Shown: positions 49,961-60,616, numbered from the stretch's first letter. The stretch: DNA of 64,000 nt from Bacillus cereus G9842 (GCF_000021305.1 NC_011772.1:171001-235000), one strand, 5' to 3'. Program-made: numbers and translations. The notes: generated from the letters alone by a model not told the origin.

Positions 49961-51232
49961 ATGAAAAATACGTGGCGTGAGTTAAGGGAGATGGACCGTA
50001 ACGTATGGATTCGATTTATTGGAGAGACGTTAAATGGAATTGCAATGATGATGTTAATGCCTTTTTTTGCATTATATTTAAAAGATAAGGTAGATTCGTT
50101 GTTGGAAGTTGGGGTTATTATGGCGCTTTCTCCAATTGCTGCAAGCTTTGGATCACTTATAGGAGGAAGAATTGCTGACATATATGGAAGAAAACCGATT
50201 ATGATATTTTCTATGGCAAGTAATGCATTATTAATGCTCGGTTTTCTATTTATAGAAGGATTTATTCCATATGCAATTTTATCTATTTTTTTAGGATTGA
50301 GTAATTCTTTATTTCATCCAGCTGCATCAGCTATGGTCGCAGATGTAACGGCACCAGAAAAAAGAACAGAGGCATATGGTTTATTACGAATGGGACACAA
50401 TATAGGTGCTGCGATTGGTCCGATAATGGGAGCATCAGTAGTTGTGTTGTCAAAGAATCTTGTGTTTATTATTGCCTCTTCTACAATGCTATTTTATGCG
50501 TTACTTGTATTACTTCTTATTCAAGAGACGATGCCAAAGAGGACAGATAAGGAAGAACATAAAGAAAAGGAATCTGGGGCAGTTTGGAAAATTGTAATGC
50601 GAGATAAGGTATTAATGATTTACTTATTAGCAGGTATTATCATTTCGATGGGGTTTTCTCAAACAGAAGGCATGTTGCCACTACATTTTGATAACGAAAT
50701 GAAGCGTATTTTTGGAACGAATAATCCATATCCATATTTAATGGCGTTAAACGGACTATTAGTTGTTTTATTCCAATTTCAAATTTCAAAATGGGCTACG
50801 GATAAACCAGTCGGGAAGACGATGTTATATGGTGCATGTTTGTTCGGGATTGGATTATTTTTTATAGGGTGGTTACCGAAGTGGTTTGGAGAGTTTAATA
50901 CAAATGCTACAGTTATTTTAATAACACTACTGTTCGTTTATGCTATATATACGTTAGGTGAGATGATTATGTCGCCTGTACAAATGACATTTGTAGCAAA
51001 CTTGGCACCTGAGCATTTGAGAGGGACTTATATGGGCGCTGCAAGTTTGCAGTGGATTACAGGAAGCGCATTTGGTCCACTTTTGGGAGGCTTTTTATTA
51101 GATCGATTACTTGGCCACTTTCTATTTACAATTTTAGCTGTAGGATGTGTAGTTGCAGGTATTGTATATATTTCTTTAGATCGCCTTGTTGAGCAAAGGC
51201 AAAAAGATACACTAACCAAACAATCTTCTTAG
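49961..51232 (+). CDS. Major facilitator superfamily transporter
   Basis: 423 residues, 12 helices. Loop 2-3 motif GGRIADIYGRKP and a helix-4 RMGHNIGAAIGPIMGA motif typical of drug:H+ antiporters. Start could be the ATG at 49958 or 49961; the latter has better spacing to GGGG. Monocistronic. Substrate unknown. Confidence 0.85.
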   Translation: MKNTWRELREMDRNVWIRFIGETLNGIAMMMLMPFFALYLKDKVDSLLEVGVIMALSPIAASFGSLIGGRIADIYGRKPIMIFSMASNALLMLGFLFIEGFIPYAILSIFLGLSNSLFHPAASAMVADVTAPEKRTEAYGLLRMGHNIGAAIGPIMGASVVVLSKNLVFIIASSTMLFYALLVLLLIQETMPKRTDKEEHKEKESGAVWKIVMRDKVLMIYLLAGIIISMGFSQTEGMLPLHFDNEMKRIFGTNNPYPYLMALNGLLVVLFQFQISKWATDKPVGKTMLYGACLFGIGLFFIGWLPKWFGEFNTNATVILITLLFVYAIYTLGEMIMSPVQMTFVANLAPEHLRGTYMGAASLQWITGSAFGPLLGGFLLDRLLGHFLFTILAVGCVVAGIVYISLDRLVEQRQKDTLTKQSS

Positions 51233-51475
51233 TAAATAGGTGACATACACAAAAAAGGGGATTTCTACATATTTTAGGTACATAACTAGATAGGATTACC
51301 ATTTCATTTTAAAATTCACCTTTGTATAGTAGTGGAATAGAAAAAGTGTAGAAAACCAATAAGTGGTGTCATTTAATTATTTGTGGAAGTTACATTTTAT
51401 TTCAAATAGGAACTACCTATTTTTATAAAAAGTGCTAAAATAGAAAAATGAAAACAATTGGTTAGGGTGATTTCA

Positions 51476-52561
51476 GTGACAAAAATTAAATTAGGTTTAT
51501 TATATGGTGGAAAATCAGCTGAGCATCAAGTTTCGTTACAGACGGCTCTTGCTGCTATTAAAGCGTTAAATCAAGATAAATTCGAGATTCATCCAATTTA
51601 TATTACAGAACAAGGTCAATGGGTACGTGGTGAGCGTATTGAAGGCGAAGTAACAGATGTTGAAGCTTTAAAAATGAGTAGTGCAGAAAATGCGATTTCT
51701 CCGTTATCATTAAGTACAGAGATTATTCCATCTGCAGCTTCTGAGGAAAACGCTATTGACGTTATTTTCCCATTACTACATGGACCAAACGGTGAAGATG
51801 GAACGGTTCAAGGACTATTAGAATTGATGAATATTCCTTATGTGGGAAATGGTGTTCTAGCATCATCTGCTGGTATGGATAAAGTTGTTATGAAAAACAT
51901 CTTTGCAGAGGCTGGTTTAACACAAGCAAAATATGCGTCTTTCATTCGCAGTGCATGGGAAAAAGATCGTGAGGAAGCTTATTCTAAAGTAGAAGATAAG
52001 TTAGGATATCCTTGTTTCGTAAAACCAGCAAACCTTGGTTCAAGTGTTGGTATTAATAAGTGTAAAAATCGTGAAGAACTTGAGAATGCATTTGTAGAGG
52101 CATTCCAATTTGATCGCAAAATTATTGTAGAAGAAAATATTGTAGGTCGTGAAGTAGAAGTGGGGGTACTAGGTAATGATGAGCCGAAATGTTCAGTTGT
52201 AGGTGAAATCGTTCCGAAAAAGGACTTCTATGATTATAAGTCGAAATATATCGATGGTGATACGGCGTTAATTATTCCAGCTGAAATGACAGAAGAAGAA
52301 TCTGATGTGATTAAGCGTGATGCAATTATTGCGTTCCAATCATTAGATGGTGCAGGCTTAACGCGAGCTGATTTCTTCTTAACGAAAGACGGAGAAGTGT
52401 ATATTAACGAAGTAAACACTATGCCAGGATTTACACCGTTTAGTATGTTCCCTCTATTATGGCAACATACTGGGTTACCGTATCCAGAGTTAATCGAAGA
52501 GCTAATTCGTTTAGCGATTGAACGTCACGAAGAAAAACAAAAAATTAAATATACAATCTAA
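51476..52561 (+). CDS. ddl: D-alanine--D-alanine ligase
   Basis: 361 residues, ATP-grasp enzyme joining two D-Ala for peptidoglycan precursors. [27 protein letters not shown] and [15 protein letters not shown] mark the substrate- and ATP-binding regions; Phe/Tyr region DFYDYKSKY gives D-Ala rather than D-Lac specificity. GTG 51476 with AGGGTGA RBS gives the usual length. Followed by murF, the next enzyme in the pathway. Confidence 0.96.
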   Translation: MTKIKLGLLYGGKSAEHQVSLQTALAAIKALNQDKFEIHPIYITEQGQWVRGERIEGEVTDVEALKMSSAENAISPLSLSTEIIPSAASEENAIDVIFPLLHGPNGEDGTVQGLLELMNIPYVGNGVLASSAGMDKVVMKNIFAEAGLTQAKYASFIRSAWEKDREEAYSKVEDKLGYPCFVKPANLGSSVGINKCKNREELENAFVEAFQFDRKIIVEENIVGREVEVGVLGNDEPKCSVVGEIVPKKDFYDYKSKYIDGDTALIIPAEMTEEESDVIKRDAIIAFQSLDGAGLTRADFFLTKDGEVYINEVNTMPGFTPFSMFPLLWQHTGLPYPELIEELIRLAIERHEEKQKIKYTI

Positions 52562-52562
52562 C

Positions 52563-52604
52563 AAAAAAAGGAGGAAGCACTATTCGTAGGAATAGTGCTT
52601 CCTC
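52563..52604 (-). terminator. Hairpin between ddl and murF (terminator only on the minus strand)
   Basis: GAGGAAGCACTATTC / GAATAGTGCTTCCTC, a perfect 15-bp stem. The A-run is on its left and no T-run on its right, so it would stop minus-strand transcription. For the ddl-murF mRNA it is a stable spacer hairpin. Confidence 0.6.
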
Positions 52605-52624
52605 TATGTAAGGAGCGTTTCTAT

Positions 52625-54001
52625 ATGATAAAGCGAATGTTAAAGCAAGTAGAACAGATGGTAAATGGTACTGGATTAGCAGAGCAATATGAGGGAACTA
52701 TTATTCAAGGCGTGTCTATTGATACGAGAAAAATTGAAAAAGGAAACTTATATGTTCCGATTCAAGGGGAGCGTTTCGATGGACATGCTTTTGTAGATAA
52801 AGCAGTTGAAAATGGAGCTGTAGCTACATTATGGATGAAAGATGTAGCAAATCCACCCGAGAATCTTCCGGTTATTTTTGTAGAAGATACGCTATCTGCA
52901 CTGCAAATGTTAGCGAAAAACTATCGCGATCAATTGGATGTTAAAGTTGTTGGTGTGACAGGTAGTAACGGTAAAACATCCACGAAAGATATTGTGACAA
53001 GTATTCTCGCGACTAAGTTCAAAGTTCAAAAAACAGAAGGAAATTTCAATAACCATATTGGGTTACCTCTCACTATTTTAAACTTAGAAGAAAATACAGA
53101 AGTAGCTGTATTAGAAATGGGTATGTCAAGCCGAGGAGAGATTGAATTTTTATCTAAGTTAGCTCGTCCTAATGCAGCTATCATTACGAATATTGGTGAG
53201 GCACATTTAATGGATTTAGGATCTCGTGAGGCAATTGCTGAAGCGAAATTAGAAATTGTTACAGGGTTACAAGAAGGTGGCGTGTTCGTATATAATGGAG
53301 ATGAGCCGTTATTAACGAATCGTGTTCCTGAAATGAATTTAGCAGCAGAAACAGTTACGTTTGGTGATGCAAGAGCCAACGATTACTATCCAACAACTGT
53401 AACATTACAGGCAACTGGGACACATTTTAAAATGAATAGAGATGAAAATATTTCATTCTACCTACCGGTGTTAGGAAAACATAATGTGTACAATACACTT
53501 GCTTCAATGGCAATTGCGACACATTTTGGGGTGACGTGGGAAGAAATGAAACAAGGTTTAGTAACACTTCAAATGACGGGCATGCGTATGGAGATTGTAA
53601 AAACGGATAGTGGATTAACAATTATCAACGATGCTTATAATGCAAGTCCGACGGCTATGGAGGCAGCATTCCATTTAATGAATGGTTTAGATGGATTTAC
53701 TAAAAAAATCGTTGTGCTCGGTGATATGTTAGAACTTGGAAATCAAGAAGTGCAGTTCCATTATGAGGTAGGTAAATTAATCGATCCAGCAAAAATCGCA
53801 CATGTATTCACATACGGTAGATTAGGAGCTCAAATTGCTGAAGGAGCGAAAATTAATTTCCCTAATGAACGTGTAAAGGCGTATGATAATAAAGAAGAGT
53901 TAGTAAGAGATTTACAAGCGGTAGTCGATGCCAAAGATGTTGTATTAATAAAAGCATCTCGCGGTATGAAATTAGAAGAAGTAATTACGATGTTGAAATA
54001 A
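52625..54001 (+). CDS. murF: UDP-N-acetylmuramoyl-tripeptide--D-alanyl-D-alanine ligase
   Basis: 458 residues. Adds D-Ala-D-Ala to the UDP-MurNAc-tripeptide. N-terminal MurF domain with SIDTRKIEKGNLYVP, P-loop GVTGSNGKTSTKD, LEMGMSSRGEI and NDAYNASPTAM. ATG 52625 with AAGGAG nine bases upstream. Partner of ddl. Confidence 0.96.
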   Translation: MIKRMLKQVEQMVNGTGLAEQYEGTIIQGVSIDTRKIEKGNLYVPIQGERFDGHAFVDKAVENGAVATLWMKDVANPPENLPVIFVEDTLSALQMLAKNYRDQLDVKVVGVTGSNGKTSTKDIVTSILATKFKVQKTEGNFNNHIGLPLTILNLEENTEVAVLEMGMSSRGEIEFLSKLARPNAAIITNIGEAHLMDLGSREAIAEAKLEIVTGLQEGGVFVYNGDEPLLTNRVPEMNLAAETVTFGDARANDYYPTTVTLQATGTHFKMNRDENISFYLPVLGKHNVYNTLASMAIATHFGVTWEEMKQGLVTLQMTGMRMEIVKTDSGLTIINDAYNASPTAMEAAFHLMNGLDGFTKKIVVLGDMLELGNQEVQFHYEVGKLIDPAKIAHVFTYGRLGAQIAEGAKINFPNERVKAYDNKEELVRDLQAVVDAKDVVLIKASRGMKLEEVITMLK

Positions 54002-54230
54002 TTGGTGTATATAAATAGGGATGATAGTCACGAAAATAGAAGAAACTTATAATAAGCGCTTACAGTAAATGATAAAAAAATAAAAGTAAAGAAAAAGGCC
54101 CTTAATATAAAATAAGGTAACAGTTGGGTTTGCTTTTTACACATACAAAACTTATAATTGATAAAGTGTAATAACGTTTAGAAGTATTTTCGTGAAGAAT
54201 ATACGCCCGGTTATATACGTGAGCATTCAG

Positions 54231-54270
54231 GAAAAGGGCTTTTCCGCAAATTCGGAAAACGCCTTTTTTT
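54231..54270 (+). terminator. Leader terminator/attenuator of cshA
   Basis: GGGC-TTTTCCG-CAAATT-CGGAAAA-CGCC followed by TTTTTTT, about 35 bp before the cshA start. It may end murF read-through or attenuate cshA in a temperature- or RNA-dependent way. The rest of 54002-54230 shows no gene. Confidence 0.65.
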
Positions 54271-54306
54271 AAATGATAAGTATAGGATAGAAAAGGAGAA
54301 GTAACA

Positions 54307-55896
54307 TTGACAACATTTCGAGAATTAGGATTAAGTGAGTCTTTACTGCAATCGGTTGAAAGTATGGGCTTTGAAGAGGCTACGCCGATTCAAGCTGAAA
54401 CAATTCCACATGCATTGCAAGGTAAGGATATTATTGGGCAAGCGCAAACAGGTACAGGGAAAACAGCAGCATTCGGATTACCACTATTAGATAAAGTGGA
54501 TACAAATAAAGAAGCAGTTCAAGGTATTGTTATCGCGCCAACGCGTGAATTAGCAATTCAAGTTGGAGAAGAGCTATACAAAATTGGTAAACATAAACGT
54601 GTTCGTATTCTACCAATTTATGGTGGTCAAGATATTAACCGCCAAATTCGTGCTCTAAAAAAACACCCACACATTATTGTTGGTACGCCGGGTCGTATTT
54701 TAGATCATATTAACCGTAAAACACTTCGCTTACAAAACGTAGAGACTGTTGTTCTTGATGAAGCGGATGAAATGTTAAACATGGGCTTCATTGAAGATAT
54801 TGAAGCGATTTTAACAGATGTGCCAGAAACACATCAAACATTATTATTCTCAGCGACAATGCCAGATCCAATCCGTCGTATTGCTGAGCGTTTCATGACT
54901 GAGCCTCAACACATTAAAGTAAAAGCAAAAGAAGTAACAATGCCAAACATTCAGCAGTTCTATTTAGAAGTGCAAGAAAAGAAAAAGTTTGACGTGTTAA
55001 CACGCTTACTAGATATTCAATCTCCAGAGCTTGCGATCGTATTCGGTCGTACAAAGCGTCGTGTTGATGAATTATCAGAAGCATTAAACTTACGTGGTTA
55101 TGCAGCAGAAGGTATTCATGGTGACTTAACACAGGCGAAACGTATGTCTGTATTACGTAAATTTAAAGAAGGTGCTATTGAAGTTCTTGTTGCAACAGAC
55201 GTTGCTGCACGTGGTCTTGATATTTCAGGCGTAACACACGTATACAACTTCGATATCCCACAAGATCCAGAATCATACGTTCACCGTATCGGTCGTACTG
55301 GCCGTGCAGGTAAAAAAGGTATTGCAATGTTATTTGTAACACCACGTGAATCAGGACAATTAAAAAATATCGAGCGTACAACAAAACGTAAAGTTGATCG
55401 CATGGAAGCACCGACACTTGATGAGGCATTAGAAGGTCAACAACGTTTAATCGCTGAAAAACTTCAAAGCACGATTCAAAATGAGAACTTATCATACTAC
55501 AAGCGTATTGCAGAAGAAATGTTAGAAGAGAATGACTCTGTAACAGTAGTAGCTGCTGCTTTAAAAATGATGACTAAAGAGCCGGATACAACTCCGATTG
55601 CTTTAACATCAGAACCACCAGTTGTTTCAAGAGGTGGCGGTTCTAAAAAACGTGGCGGTAACGGAGGCGGATACCGTGATGGTAACCGTAATCGTAGTCG
55701 TGATGGACGCGGTGGTGGCGATGGTCGTAACCGTGATGGACGTAATCGTGACGGAAACCGTGATCGCAATCGTGATGGAAACCGTGATCGTAATCGTGAT
55801 GGTGGTAGTCGTGGTCGTAGAGGTGAAGGTCAAGGTCGCCCAGGATCTTCAAATGGACGCGGCGAAAGAAAACATCATAGCCGTCCACAAGCTTAA
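54307..55896 (+). CDS. cshA: DEAD-box RNA helicase CshA
   Basis: 529 residues. Motifs in order: Q motif (FEEATPIQ), [34 protein letters not shown] and [10 protein letters not shown]. The C-terminal ~75 residues are an Arg/Gly/Asp/Asn low-complexity tail of repeated NRDG/NRDR units that binds RNA. Acts in RNA turnover and cold growth. TTG start with AAAGGAG eight bases upstream. The ddl-murF-cshA order is conserved in Bacillus. Confidence 0.95.
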   Translation: MTTFRELGLSESLLQSVESMGFEEATPIQAETIPHALQGKDIIGQAQTGTGKTAAFGLPLLDKVDTNKEAVQGIVIAPTRELAIQVGEELYKIGKHKRVRILPIYGGQDINRQIRALKKHPHIIVGTPGRILDHINRKTLRLQNVETVVLDEADEMLNMGFIEDIEAILTDVPETHQTLLFSATMPDPIRRIAERFMTEPQHIKVKAKEVTMPNIQQFYLEVQEKKKFDVLTRLLDIQSPELAIVFGRTKRRVDELSEALNLRGYAAEGIHGDLTQAKRMSVLRKFKEGAIEVLVATDVAARGLDISGVTHVYNFDIPQDPESYVHRIGRTGRAGKKGIAMLFVTPRESGQLKNIERTTKRKVDRMEAPTLDEALEGQQRLIAEKLQSTIQNENLSYYKRIAEEMLEENDSVTVVAAALKMMTKEPDTTPIALTSEPPVVSRGGGSKKRGGNGGGYRDGNRNRSRDGRGGGDGRNRDGRNRDGNRDRNRDGNRDRNRDGGSRGRRGEGQGRPGSSNGRGERKHHSRPQA

Positions 55897-55937
55897 TAAA
55901 AAAAGAGAATGCCCTTTGCGGGCATTCTCTTTTTTTA
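55897..55937 (+). terminator. Terminator after cshA
   Basis: AAAGAGAATGCCC-TTTGC-GGGCATTCTCTTT hairpin with T-run. Confidence 0.9.
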
Positions 55938-55990
55938 TTTCTGTAATTGTGCATACTACATAGTAGTTATGATAGAAAAGGGGCTGTTAT

Positions 55991-56953
55991 ATGCTTGTAA
56001 GGCTTGGTTACGTTGCGATGAGTGTGCATTTGAAGAATGCATCCCCATCTCAAACGATGACGTACGCACAGTTTCAGAAAATAGATGATCGTGATGCTGC
56101 AATTCGTAAACTTGAAAGAATTGCTAATTCCAATTTGGAAAATTGTTTGCGTTTATTAAAGCATAATAAGGGACATGACATATCTTTCTTTCGGCTTAGT
56201 TCTAAGCTCATTCCTTTAGCGAATCATGAGGAATTGTTAGAGTGGAACTATATTCGTCCTTTAAAAGAAAAATTGAAAGAATTAGGTGAATATGCAATTC
56301 ATATGAATATGCGAATTGATTTTCATCCAGATCATTTTGTTGTACTAAATTCACCTGAGGAGAGTGTTTTCAAACAATCTGTAAAGACATTGCAGATGCA
56401 CAAAAAATTATTAAAAGGCATGGGGATTGAACATAAGCAACGATGTGTACTACATGTTGGAGGAGGGTATAAAGATAAAGAACTTGCATTAGAGCGTTTT
56501 ATAGAGAATTGGTCTAATGTCCCAAGGGGTATTCAAGAAATGATTATATTAGAAAATGATGATACAACTTTTACGTTAGAGGAAACATTATATTTAGGAG
56601 AAAAATTAGATATTCCCGTCGTGTTTGATTTGCATCACCATATGATGAATAATGAGCAAGAAGATTGGTATGAAGATTGGGCACGTGTTGTTCATACGTG
56701 GGAAACATCTTTGTTGCCAGTTAAAATGCATATCTCTAGCCCTAGAGAGGGAAAAGATCCAAGAGCTCATGCAGATTATATTAATGTAGACGCATTTTTA
56801 TCTTTTTTAAGAAGGATAAAGGGAAGTGTTCCGCAAATTGATTGTATGATTGAGGCGAAGATGAAGGATGAGTCTTTATTTCAATTAATGAGGGATTTAA
56901 GCGAACAGGTAGATGTAGAAATTATCGATGGTGCAAGCTTTTATATTAAATAA
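55991..56953 (+). CDS. uvsE: UV DNA damage endonuclease
   Basis: 320 residues. UvdE/UvsE-type TIM-barrel nuclease that nicks 5' of UV photoproducts in an alternative excision repair route. MLVRLGYVAMSVHL start, then metal-binding residues in DFHPDHFVVL, VLHVGGGYKDK, LENDDTTFT and VFDLHHHMMN. Its 3' end overlaps the converging rhomboid gene by 8 bp inside a terminator hairpin. In B. subtilis this position holds ydbS-ydbT. Confidence 0.93.
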   Translation: MLVRLGYVAMSVHLKNASPSQTMTYAQFQKIDDRDAAIRKLERIANSNLENCLRLLKHNKGHDISFFRLSSKLIPLANHEELLEWNYIRPLKEKLKELGEYAIHMNMRIDFHPDHFVVLNSPEESVFKQSVKTLQMHKKLLKGMGIEHKQRCVLHVGGGYKDKELALERFIENWSNVPRGIQEMIILENDDTTFTLEETLYLGEKLDIPVVFDLHHHMMNNEQEDWYEDWARVVHTWETSLLPVKMHISSPREGKDPRAHADYINVDAFLSFLRRIKGSVPQIDCMIEAKMKDESLFQLMRDLSEQVDVEIIDGASFYIK

Positions 56954-56975
56954 GCTTTGCACCATCGTTTTTTTT
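56926..56975 (+). terminator. Terminator overlapping the uvsE 3' end
   Basis: CGATGGTGCAAGCTT / AAGCTTTGCACCATCG hairpin then eight T residues; the uvsE stop codon is in the loop. Confidence 0.8.
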
Positions 56976-57518
56976 GGTTAAAAAAGGAGTTAAAATGCCG
57001 CCGGTTATTAAACCTGTTAAATGACTGATCGGATTGGCGGAAGGGTTAAAGAAAGTAAATAGCAGTAATAGAAGTATCATAATTGAGAAAATGGCAATTT
57101 CTTTTGGTTGTGAAGAGCGGTAACGATTGTACAATAAAAATAATTGTGCGCCTAATAGTCCGAAAATCCCACCTGATGCACCTGCGTGAATATATTCAGG
57201 TGGCATAATAATATAAGAAGAAATATTTCCAAAAATTCCAGAAATAAAAAATAGAATAAAAAAAGAAAAGTGTCCGAGTTGCTTTTCGATAGAAGAACCA
57301 AGTGCAAACAAAAAAATACTATTAGAAAGAAAATGTTGTAAGTCTACGTGTACCAGAAGGGAAGTTATGACACGCCACCATTCTCCTTTAGCGATATATT
57401 CATTAGAGGCTGCCAGTGGGAAGAGGAAAAAGTCGCCTAATATCATCAGGACTAAGTGAATAAGAAGTAAGGTGAGAATAGTCGATTGTAAAGAAATCTG
57501 AGTGGATCTTATTAGCAT
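56946..57518 (-). CDS. ydcA: Rhomboid-family intramembrane serine protease
   Basis: 190 residues, six helices. Catalytic Ser in GASGGIFGLLG and His in ISHLTGLITGG; WWRVITSLLVHVDLQHFLSN is the family's N-terminal signature. Cleaves membrane proteins within the bilayer. Orthologous position to B. subtilis ydcA, between cshA and acpS and on the opposite strand. Its final codons lie inside the uvsE terminator stem. Confidence 0.88.
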   Translation of the reverse strand: MLIRSTQISLQSTILTLLLIHLVLMILGDFFLFPLAASNEYIAKGEWWRVITSLLVHVDLQHFLSNSIFLFALGSSIEKQLGHFSFFILFFISGIFGNISSYIIMPPEYIHAGASGGIFGLLGAQLFLLYNRYRSSQPKEIAIFSIMILLLLLFTFFNPSANPISHLTGLITGGILTPFLTKKNDGAKLI

Positions 57519-57611
57519 ACGGTTACTATCACCCCTTTTGCATCAGAAAGATTCTCTGTTATTCTTATCAATATGAAAGAAGAAAGTTAAATAGAAGAAG
57601 GGGATTTTGAA

Positions 57612-57971
57612 ATGATTATAGGGATTGGAATCGATATTATTGAATTAAATCGTATTGAAAAAATGCTAGATGGAAAGCTTAAATTTATGGAACGTATTTT
57701 AACGAAAAATGAACGTAATGTTGCTATGGAGCTGAAAGGAAGTCGCCTTACAGAGTTTGTAGCTGGAAGATTTGCAGCGAAAGAGGCATATTCAAAAGCT
57801 GTAGGTACTGGTATCGGGAAAGAAGTGAGCTTTTTAGATATTGAAGTGAAAAATGATGAAAGAGGTAAGCCGATTCTGATTACAAGTACAGAGTATGTTG
57901 TTCATTTATCAATTAGTCATAGTAAGGAATTTGCTGTTGCTCAAGTTGTTTTAGAAAGCTCGTCACGCTAG
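57612..57971 (+). CDS. acpS: Holo-[acyl-carrier-protein] synthase
   Basis: 119 residues, 4'-phosphopantetheinyl transferase that activates acyl carrier protein. GIGIDIIELNRIE gives the Mg-binding Asp, FAAKEAYSKAVGTGI the Glu/Lys, and HLSISHSKEFAVA the C-terminal signature. RBS AAGGGG. Conserved first gene of acpS-ydcC-alr. Confidence 0.96.
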   Translation: MIIGIGIDIIELNRIEKMLDGKLKFMERILTKNERNVAMELKGSRLTEFVAGRFAAKEAYSKAVGTGIGKEVSFLDIEVKNDERGKPILITSTEYVVHLSISHSKEFAVAQVVLESSSR

Positions 57972-58064
57972 TCTGCATATTTTATATCTTTGTCTCATAT
58001 ATTTGAGGTAGCGATAAGGAAGGTACATCTTCCATTCATTTATAGGGGCAAAGGGGCTGAAGTG

Positions 58065-59078
58065 ATGAAAAGGCGTCTGTTTTTAGTTCTTGTCGGTTTG
58101 TTGACCGTTTTTGTATTGGCGGGTTGTGTGGAAAAGAAACAAGATGATGTCGTGAAAGATTTAGAAGCGAAAGTAAAAGGGATGAAAAGTTATCAAGCTG
58201 AAGCGAAATTATCTATTAAAACAGGAAATGAGCCTCAGGAGTATAACGTAGAAATTTGGCATAAGGAACCGTCTTTTTATCGTGTGAATTTAAAGAATGC
58301 AAAAAAAGATCAGAGCCAAATTATTTTAAGAAATGAAGAAGGTGTATTTGTATTAACGCCAGCACTTAATAAGAGCTTCCGTTTTCAAAGTGATTGGCCG
58401 CAAAATAGCAGCCAGGCTTATTTATATGAATCACTTGTAAGAGATATTTTGCAGGATAAGAAAAACCTTACTTTCGAGAAAACAGATAAGTATTATATTT
58501 TTAAAACAAAAACAAACTATCAACATCAAAATATGTTGCCGAAACAAGAGATTACACTGAAGAAGAGCGATTTGACTCCAGTTTCAGTGAAGTTAATGGA
58601 TAATGATCAAAATGTTCTTGTAAAAGTAGATTTCTCTAAGGTAAAATTCGATGCGAAATTTGATAAAGGTGCATTTGATACGAAACAAAATATGTCTAGA
58701 GCGCAGGTAGATGTTCAAACAACAGCGAAAGAAGACAAACCGTTTGCTACTTTGTATCCGCTTGATACACCACAAGGTATGACTCTGCAAGATGAAAAAG
58801 AGTTGAAGACAGACAGTGGCAAGCGTGCGATACTCACATACACTGGAAATAAGAAATCCTTTACTTTAATACAAGAAAAGGCAAAAGTTGCAGAGGCTTC
58901 ATCAGCGGTAAGTGTAAGTGGAGAACCGGTTGATCTTGGGTTTACGATTGGTGCGTTGACGAAAGACTCTGTAACGTGGTCGCATAACGGAGTAGAATAT
59001 ATGCTCGTGTCTAAAGGTTTAGAGCCGAAGGAGCTGTTAATGGTTGCTCGTTCAGTTACAGCGAAGCAGGTGAAGTAA
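58065..59078 (+). CDS. ydcC: LolA-like lipoprotein (YdcC)
   Basis: 337 residues. ATG 58065 with AAGGGG gives a signal peptide with lipobox LAGC (Cys ~21). The mature part is a LolA-like beta-sheet lipid-binding fold. In B. subtilis ydcC is linked to sporulation; it sits between acpS and alr there too. Confidence 0.87.
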   Translation: MKRRLFLVLVGLLTVFVLAGCVEKKQDDVVKDLEAKVKGMKSYQAEAKLSIKTGNEPQEYNVEIWHKEPSFYRVNLKNAKKDQSQIILRNEEGVFVLTPALNKSFRFQSDWPQNSSQAYLYESLVRDILQDKKNLTFEKTDKYYIFKTKTNYQHQNMLPKQEITLKKSDLTPVSVKLMDNDQNVLVKVDFSKVKFDAKFDKGAFDTKQNMSRAQVDVQTTAKEDKPFATLYPLDTPQGMTLQDEKELKTDSGKRAILTYTGNKKSFTLIQEKAKVAEASSAVSVSGEPVDLGFTIGALTKDSVTWSHNGVEYMLVSKGLEPKELLMVARSVTAKQVK

Positions 59079-59085
59079 ACTTCTT

Positions 59086-59119
59086 AGACGTGGTGATATA
59101 TGTGCACCACGTCTTTTCT
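59086..59119 (+). terminator. Terminator after ydcC
   Basis: AGACGTGGTG / CACCACGTCT hairpin followed by TTTCTT. Confidence 0.8.
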
Positions 59120-59195
59120 TAGTTTGAAGGTGGATTTCATAAAAGAAGCATATAAAAGAATAAGCTTCGCATATCGTGTATAAGGAAGTGTATTT

Positions 59196-60365
59196 ATGGA
59201 AGAAGCACCATTTTATCGTGACACGTGGGTGGAAGTGGATTTAGATGCCATTTATAACAACGTTACACATATTAAAGAGTTCATCCCAAGTGATGTAGAG
59301 ATTTTTGCTGTAGTTAAAGCGAACGCATATGGGCACGATTATGTACCGGTTGCTAAAACGGCATTAGAAGCGGGTGCAACAAGGTTAGCTGTTGCTTTTT
59401 TAGATGAAGCTCTAGTGCTTCGGAGGGCCGGTATTACTGTGCCGATTTTAGTGTTAGGTCCCTCGCCGCCGCGTGATGTAAATGTAGCTGCTGAAAATGA
59501 TGTAGCGCTAACTGTTTTTCAAAAAGAATGGGTGGACGAAGCAATTAAACTTTGGGATGGTTCATCTGTAATGAAATTTCATATTAATTTTGATAGTGGT
59601 ATGGGGAGAATTGGAATACGTGAAAGAAAAGAGCTGAAAGAATTTTTAAGGAGTTTAGAAGGTGCACCGTTTTTAGAGTTAGAAGGAGTATACACGCATT
59701 TTGCAACGGCAGATGAGGTTGAGACTTCGTATTTTGATAAGCAATATAACACGTTCTTAGAGCAGTTAAGTTGGTTGAAAGAATTCGGAGTGGATCCTAA
59801 GTTTGTCCATACAGCTAATAGTGCTGCCACGTTACGTTTTCAAGGGATTACATTTAATGCAGTGCGAATTGGGATTGCAATGTATGGATTATCTCCTTCT
59901 GTAGAAATACGTCCTTTTTTACCATTTGAATTAGAACCGGCGCTATCACTGCATACGAAAGTAGCTCATATTAAACAGGTGATTAAAGGTGATGGAATTA
60001 GTTATAACGTCACTTATCGAACGAAAACTGAAGAATGGATCGCGACTGTAGCGATTGGTTATGCAGATGGATGGCTTAGAAGATTACAAGGATTTGAAGT
60101 GCTTATAAATGGTAAAAGGGTACCGATTGTAGGGCGAGTAACAATGGATCAGTTCATGATTCATCTTCCTTGTGAAGTGCCGCTTGGTACGAAAGTTACG
60201 CTTATTGGAAGGCAGGGAGATGAGTATATTAGCGCTACAGAGGTTGCGGAATATTCAGGGACTATTAATTATGAAATTATTGCAACGATCAGTTTCCGTG
60301 TGCCAAGAATATTTATACGGAATGGTAAGGTTGTAGAGATAATTAATTACTTGAACAATATATAG
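59196..60365 (+). CDS. alr: Alanine racemase
   Basis: 389 residues. PLP enzyme making D-Ala for the cell wall: Lys in AVVKANAYGHD binds PLP, MYGLSPS and GYADGW lie in the barrel, and the catalytic Tyr is in ISYNVTYRT. Supplies D-Ala to Ddl. Start ATG 59196 preceded by AAGGAAG. Confidence 0.95.
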   Translation: MEEAPFYRDTWVEVDLDAIYNNVTHIKEFIPSDVEIFAVVKANAYGHDYVPVAKTALEAGATRLAVAFLDEALVLRRAGITVPILVLGPSPPRDVNVAAENDVALTVFQKEWVDEAIKLWDGSSVMKFHINFDSGMGRIGIRERKELKEFLRSLEGAPFLELEGVYTHFATADEVETSYFDKQYNTFLEQLSWLKEFGVDPKFVHTANSAATLRFQGITFNAVRIGIAMYGLSPSVEIRPFLPFELEPALSLHTKVAHIKQVIKGDGISYNVTYRTKTEEWIATVAIGYADGWLRRLQGFEVLINGKRVPIVGRVTMDQFMIHLPCEVPLGTKVTLIGRQGDEYISATEVAEYSGTINYEIIATISFRVPRIFIRNGKVVEIINYLNNI

Positions 60366-60587
60366 AAGGTAGCATGATTGCTTCTTGTCATTGGAGTGAC
60401 TGTTCATTGCTGGATAATAAGCTCTTTTTGATGAGAAGCTTTTTACTTATAATCATTTTTTATATAAGTTACACGTAAGTTTTGAAGAGGAGTTCTATTG
60501 TTTTTAGTTAGTTATGAGATAAAAAATTTAAGAAGATGAATGTTTTGTTTGTGAATTGGAAAACATAAGCAAGGAATAAGGAAGTCT

Positions 60588-60616
60588 TTGCAACAGGCTC
60601 CATACAATGGTATTAT
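60588..60616 (+). promoter_or_regulatory. Promoter of the ndoAI-ndoA operon
   Basis: TTGCAA (60588-60593), 17 bp, TATTAT (60611-60616). The 310-bp gap 60366-60675 otherwise shows only A/T-rich sequence. Confidence 0.55.

Noticed and set aside
55497..55963. Several overlapping frames in cshA's 3' end (both strands)
   Set aside because: Low-complexity shadows of the Arg/Asp/Gly/Asn repeats of the helicase tail.
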